Part shown: one piece after another, positions 24,854 to 27,551 of the stretch
How positions within the stretch are numbered: the first letter of the stretch is position 1
Layout of the letters: each line of letters begins with the position of its first letter
Origin: DATLWN01 sp964422615
GTDB lineage: Bacteria; Pseudomonadota; Zetaproteobacteria; Mariprofundales; Mariprofundaceae
NCBI GenBank assembly: GCA_964422615.1
Contig: CAYRBJ010000024.1
Location: 1-27,551, forward strand
Direction: 5' to 3'
Length of the DNA: 27,551 nt
The notes under the pieces: model-generated
The model's database searches: none
What the model saw: the letters and a program-made list of their open reading frames with translations, nothing else
What the model was told of the DNA's origin: nothing
Made by a program: the position numbers and the translations under genes

Positions 24854-25266
24854 GCTTCATCGGCCATAAAGCGTTCGATGCGGGTGCGGATCTGGTCGCG
24901 CGCGCGTCGGAATTCATTCATGGCCTGATCCTCGCTGCCCTTTGCCTTGGCCGGGTCGTCGAAGGGCCAATGCTCTTTGCGGCAGGCGACCGGTACCGCC
25001 GGGCAGGTCTCGTCGGCATGCCCACAGACGGTGACCAGCAGGTCGAGATTTTCCAGCATCTTGGGCGTCACCACCTTCGAGGCCTGGCCGCTGATGTCCA
25101 CGCCCGCCTCGCGCATCACGGCGACGGCGCGCGGGTTCTGGCCGTGCGCCTCGATGCCGGCGCTCATGGCCTCGAAGCGGTCGCCGGCCAAATGGCGCAG
25201 CCAGCCCTCGGCCATCTGCGAGCGGCAGGAATTGCCGGTGCACAGGAACAGCACGCGCCGTTTCAT
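24850..25266 (-). CDS. arsC: Arsenate reductase, thioredoxin-coupled (LMW-PTP fold)
   Basis: This enzyme reduces arsenate to arsenite for export by the ACR3 pump encoded upstream. The 138-residue product has the P-loop CTGNSCRSQMAE with nucleophile Cys9 and Arg15, the aspartate loop HWPFDDP (99-105) and the redox cysteines Cys81 and Cys88 (TVCGHADETCP), so the full Cys relay of the thioredoxin-dependent type is present. It overlaps the previous ORF by 4 bases (ATGA). It ends in a 4-bp overlap with the convergent antiporter gene. The start is ATG 25266; the longer upstream frame is the shadow of the neighbouring gene. Confidence 0.95.
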   Translation of the reverse strand: MKRRVLFLCTGNSCRSQMAEGWLRHLAGDRFEAMSAGIEAHGQNPRAVAVMREAGVDISGQASKVVTPKMLENLDLLVTVCGHADETCPAVPVACRKEHWPFDDPAKAKGSEDQAMNEFRRARDQIRTRIERFMADEA

Positions 25267-25703
25267 GGCTCGGCGTTGGCGGGTTGCTGGCCGACGGCGT
25301 TGATGAAGCTGCGCACGTGCAGGTACATCTCGTTGCGGCAAACCATGAAGGCCTGCATGATGTCCTCCATGTGGCCGCCGACCAGCAACGGATCGGCGAT
25401 AGGCCAGTGCAGCCGTACGGCGCCGGGAATCTCCGGCCAGTGGTCCTGTGCATCGCCGATGGTGATGACCCAATCGAAGGACTCTTCCGCAAGATCGCCG
25501 ACGGGTTTGCTCTTTAGCGCAGACAGATCGAGGCTGAGATGGCGCATCGCCTCCGCGATCATCGAGTGCACCGGTACCGGTGTCAGGCCTGCGCTGACCG
25601 CCTCGAAGCGGTCGCCAGCCAGGGAATTCAGGATGACCTCGGCCATCTGCGAAGCGGCGGCATTGGTCTTGCACAGGAACAGCACGCGAATCTTGTCAGG
25701 CAT
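25263..25703 (-). CDS. Arsenate-reductase-like protein with a broken CX5R motif
   Basis: The 146-residue product has the LMW-PTP fold pattern (IRVLFLCKTNAAASQMAE; GDRFEAVSAGL; WPIADP) and shares the SAGL and WP-x-x-DP landmarks with the neighbouring arsC. Cys11 is kept, but the P-loop arginine (six residues on) is Ala17, so phosphate or arsenate binding should be weak. The paired redox cysteines of ArsC are absent. The C-terminal part (MEDIMQAFMVCRNEMYLHVRSF) is longer than in ArsC. The start ATG 25703 has AGGAGG six bases upstream; it overlaps ACR3 by eight bases and arsC by four. It may be a regulator or partner rather than an enzyme, but that is inference. Confidence 0.85.
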   Translation of the reverse strand: MPDKIRVLFLCKTNAAASQMAEVILNSLAGDRFEAVSAGLTPVPVHSMIAEAMRHLSLDLSALKSKPVGDLAEESFDWVITIGDAQDHWPEIPGAVRLHWPIADPLLVGGHMEDIMQAFMVCRNEMYLHVRSFINAVGQQPANAEP

Positions 25704-26748
25704 GGTTTTCCTCCTGGGCCAAGGTATACCAGCCGCGCGTGCGGTTGACGATGGCAACGACGGACAGCATCACCGGCACCTCCACCAGTACGCCGACGAC
25801 GGTGGCAAGCGCCGCCCCTGAGTGGAAACCGAACAGAGCGATGGCGGTGGCCACGGCCAGTTCGAAGAAGTTCGAGGCGCCGATCAGCGCCGAGGGCCCG
25901 GCCACGGAATGGGCGACGCCGAGCTTGCGGTTCAGCCAGTAGGCGAGCATGGCATTGAAATACACCTGGATGGTGATAGGCACGGCCAGCATCAGGATCA
26001 CCAGCGGCTGGGCCAGGATCTCCTGGCCCTGGAAGCCGAACAGCAGCACTACGGTCAACAGCAGGGCGGCCATCGAGACCGGGTCCATCCTGTATAGCAC
26101 CGCATCCAGCATGTTTCTGGCCAGCAGGAATTTCCGGCCCAGCCAGGCCATGGTCACTGGAATCACGATGTACAGCAGCACGGACAGCAGCAGCGTATCC
26201 CAGGGCACGTACACCCTGGCCATGCCGAGCAGCAGAGCGACGATGGGGGCGAAGGCGAACACCATGATCACATCGTTCAATGCCACCTGGCTCAGGGTGA
26301 ATTGCGGGTTGCCTCCCGTCAGCCGGGACCACACAAACACCATGGCCGTGCACGGAGCGGCGGCCAGCAGGATCAGGCCGGCAATGTAGGAATCGATCTT
26401 CGCTGCATCGAGGTAGGGGGCGAACAGTAGGCGGATGAACAAAAATGCCAGCAGGGCCATCGAGAACGGCTTGACCAGCCAGTTGACGGCCAGCGTCACG
26501 CCGATACCACGCCGGTGCTGCCACACCTCATGCAGGGCCGAGTAATCGATCTTCAGCAGCATCGGCAGGATCATGGCCCACACCAGCACTGCAACCGGCA
26601 GGTTGATGTGCGCGATCTGCAGATCGCCGAGCACATGGAACATGGCCGGGAACACCTCGCCGAGACCGATGCCGGCGATGATGGCAAGGAACACCCATGC
26701 GGTAAGATAGCGGGCGAACAGCCCCATGCTCTGGCTTGCTTGGTCCAT
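25696..26748 (-). CDS. arsB: Arsenite efflux transporter ACR3
   Basis: The 350-residue protein has about 10 membrane helices of the ACR3 (BASS-related) family, which pumps arsenite out of the cytoplasm. The family motif LAAAPCTAMVFVWS carries Cys133, thought to bind arsenite. The flanking GNPQFTLSQVALNDVIMV and VPITIQVYFNA stretches are typical. The start is ATG 26748, with AGGAGG six bases upstream; the open frame beyond has no support. It is the first gene of a three-gene ars operon (ACR3, arsC-like, arsC). No ArsR gene is in the window. The symbol arsB is used loosely; acr3 is the stricter name. Confidence 0.94.
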   Translation of the reverse strand: MDQASQSMGLFARYLTAWVFLAIIAGIGLGEVFPAMFHVLGDLQIAHINLPVAVLVWAMILPMLLKIDYSALHEVWQHRRGIGVTLAVNWLVKPFSMALLAFLFIRLLFAPYLDAAKIDSYIAGLILLAAAPCTAMVFVWSRLTGGNPQFTLSQVALNDVIMVFAFAPIVALLLGMARVYVPWDTLLLSVLLYIVIPVTMAWLGRKFLLARNMLDAVLYRMDPVSMAALLLTVVLLFGFQGQEILAQPLVILMLAVPITIQVYFNAMLAYWLNRKLGVAHSVAGPSALIGASNFFELAVATAIALFGFHSGAALATVVGVLVEVPVMLSVVAIVNRTRGWYTLAQEENHA

Positions 26749-26895
26749 GCGACGCCTCCTGTGGGCGCCATCATATCTGATTATGCGGATGTTAAAATGC
26801 ATTTCTCTGCCGGCCTCGATGGGCATCCAGTGTTTTGGATCACGAAGTCCCTGCTAACCAGTTGTTATACTTTGAAGTGGTTAGGGGGATTCATC

Positions 26896-27240
26896 ATGAA
26901 GCAATTGCCATTGATCCTGCTCCTGTGCCTGGCTTTGACCGCATGTGCTACGGATGAGCAGACCAATGCCGCGGTGAGGGGCGGTGCCATCGGCGCGGCC
27001 GCCGGGGCCGTGATGAGCGAGCAACCGGTCGAAGGGGCGCTTGTCGGCGGTGCCATCGGCGCAGCGACCGGCGCCGTGCTGGCTGATCCCAATCGCAGGG
27101 ATGGTCGGGGATACAGGCGAGAGGATGACCGCGGCGATTATCATCGCGATCGCGGGCGCCATGAAGGCGAATACCGATACGGAAGGGATGACGGGTATCG
27201 CCATTACCGCCATCGCGACGATGAAGAGGGCGATGACTGA
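26896..27240 (+). CDS. Glycine-zipper lipoprotein
   Basis: The 114-residue product has a lipoprotein signal with lipobox LTAC (Cys17), so it should be lipidated and anchored in the envelope. Residues about 28-62 hold two glycine-zipper repeats (RGGAIGAAAGAVM and VGGAIGAATGAVL), as in outer-membrane lipoproteins of the YMGG/SlyB type. The C-terminal half is very hydrophilic, with Arg, Asp, His and Tyr (for example HRDRGRHEGEYRYGRDD), and has no recognised domain. The start ATG 26896 has GGGGGA about six bases upstream. A -10-like TATACT lies at 26866-26871. It diverges from the ars operon. Function is unknown. Confidence 0.82.
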   Translation: MKQLPLILLLCLALTACATDEQTNAAVRGGAIGAAAGAVMSEQPVEGALVGGAIGAATGAVLADPNRRDGRGYRREDDRGDYHRDRGRHEGEYRYGRDDGYRHYRHRDDEEGDD

Positions 27241-27267
27241 GGCTGGGCCAGATAGTGCGCGGCTTGG

Positions 27268-27551
27268 CTAAACAGCGTTGAACAACTCGGAGGCAAGGGC
27301 GATGCACATGCTGATCACAGCCCATGATCCGATGGCGAATATCCACGAAATCGATTTGGTGCGTGCGCGGTTGAAGCCATTCTGCAGAAGCGTGAATGTC
27401 AGTGCGCAGACGATGCCGAATCCTGCCCCGAGCAGCGCCTGGTCGGCCTTAACCGCCCAGAAGCTTGTTCCATTCAGCCGGGCTGCCGTGACCGGAAAAG
27501 CGGATGCGAACAGCGCCCCCCAAATCACGAACCAGCCGGCGTAATTGCCAA
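27268..27551 (-). CDS. Membrane protein, incomplete at window edge
   Basis: The minus-strand frame ends at TAG 27268-27270 and stays open to the right edge, so only the C-terminal part (about 94 residues) is present. It has roughly three hydrophobic segments (around FVIWGALFASAFPV, LLGAGFGIVCALTF and WIFAIGSWAVISMCIAL) and a short basic loop RARTKS. I do not recognise a family. A GTG at 27526-27528 could be a start but nothing marks it as one. It converges on the lipoprotein gene, with 27 bases between the stops. Confidence 0.6.
   Translation of the reverse strand, partial: GNYAGWFVIWGALFASAFPVTAARLNGTSFWAVKADQALLGAGFGIVCALTFTLLQNGFNRARTKSISWIFAIGSWAVISMCIALASELFNAV

Noticed and set aside
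26833..26871. Possible third copy of the tRNA-flanking repeat (shared GCTAACCAGTT followed by TATA)
   Set aside because: Only an 11-base match plus loose similarity; too short to distinguish from chance or a shared promoter-like motif.

Overview
The window looks like ordinary chromosome of a GC-rich Gram-negative proteobacterium, most likely a gammaproteobacterium or a close relative. Supporting signs are the order miaB-phoH(ybeZ)-ybeY-corC-lnt-gpsA, a DUF2782 gene, a DUF1840 gene, separate glyQ/glyS glycyl-tRNA synthetase genes, an SMC-type rather than MukB-type condensin, and outer-membrane TonB machinery. The genus cannot be fixed from the sequence alone. No transposase, integrase, CRISPR array or rRNA was found.

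Region 1 (1-3436) is loosely packed: about 500 bases with two strong inverted repeats and no recognisable gene; a secreted DUF2141 protein; a divergent cyclopropane-fatty-acid-synthase-like methyltransferase with changed active-site residues; a small DUF1840 gene; and an intergenic stretch holding hairpins and a truncated copy of tRNA-Arg. Region 2 (3437-7893) is a plus-strand iron/metal- or organic-ligand-uptake type module: a small His/Cys exported protein, a TonB-dependent receptor with an N-terminal carboxypeptidase-regulatory-like domain, and its own ExbB, ExbD and TonB, the last three with overlapping reading frames. This module lies between two direct repeats of about 135 bp. One contains the 3' end of the intact tRNA-Arg(CCG) gene (8112-8188). 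The other (3029-3163) contains only the 3' part of that tRNA and breaks off at the anticodon loop. This is the pattern left by integration into a tRNA gene, and it is the most interesting structural observation here.

Region 3 (8112-14680, minus strand) is a housekeeping block: glyQ-glyS (4-bp overlap), then smc, then tRNA-Arg. Region 4 (14856-21976, plus strand) is a tight run: an orphan cyclic-nucleotide-binding-fold protein, miaB, phoH, ybeY, corC, lnt, gpsA and an Smr-domain gene. It covers tRNA modification, ribosome/rRNA maturation, envelope lipoprotein acylation and phospholipid precursor synthesis. Region 5 (21977-24853) has a Yip1-type membrane protein (minus), then a DUF2782 protein, a ThiE/TenI-fold protein with atypical active-site residues and a KefB-type antiporter (plus).

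Region 6 (24850-26748, minus) is an arsenic-resistance operon read as ACR3 arsenite pump, an arsenate-reductase-like protein that lacks the catalytic arginine of its P-loop, and a canonical thioredoxin-type arsenate reductase. No ArsR gene lies in the window. The window ends with a glycine-zipper lipoprotein (plus) and an incomplete membrane protein (minus) that runs off the right edge.
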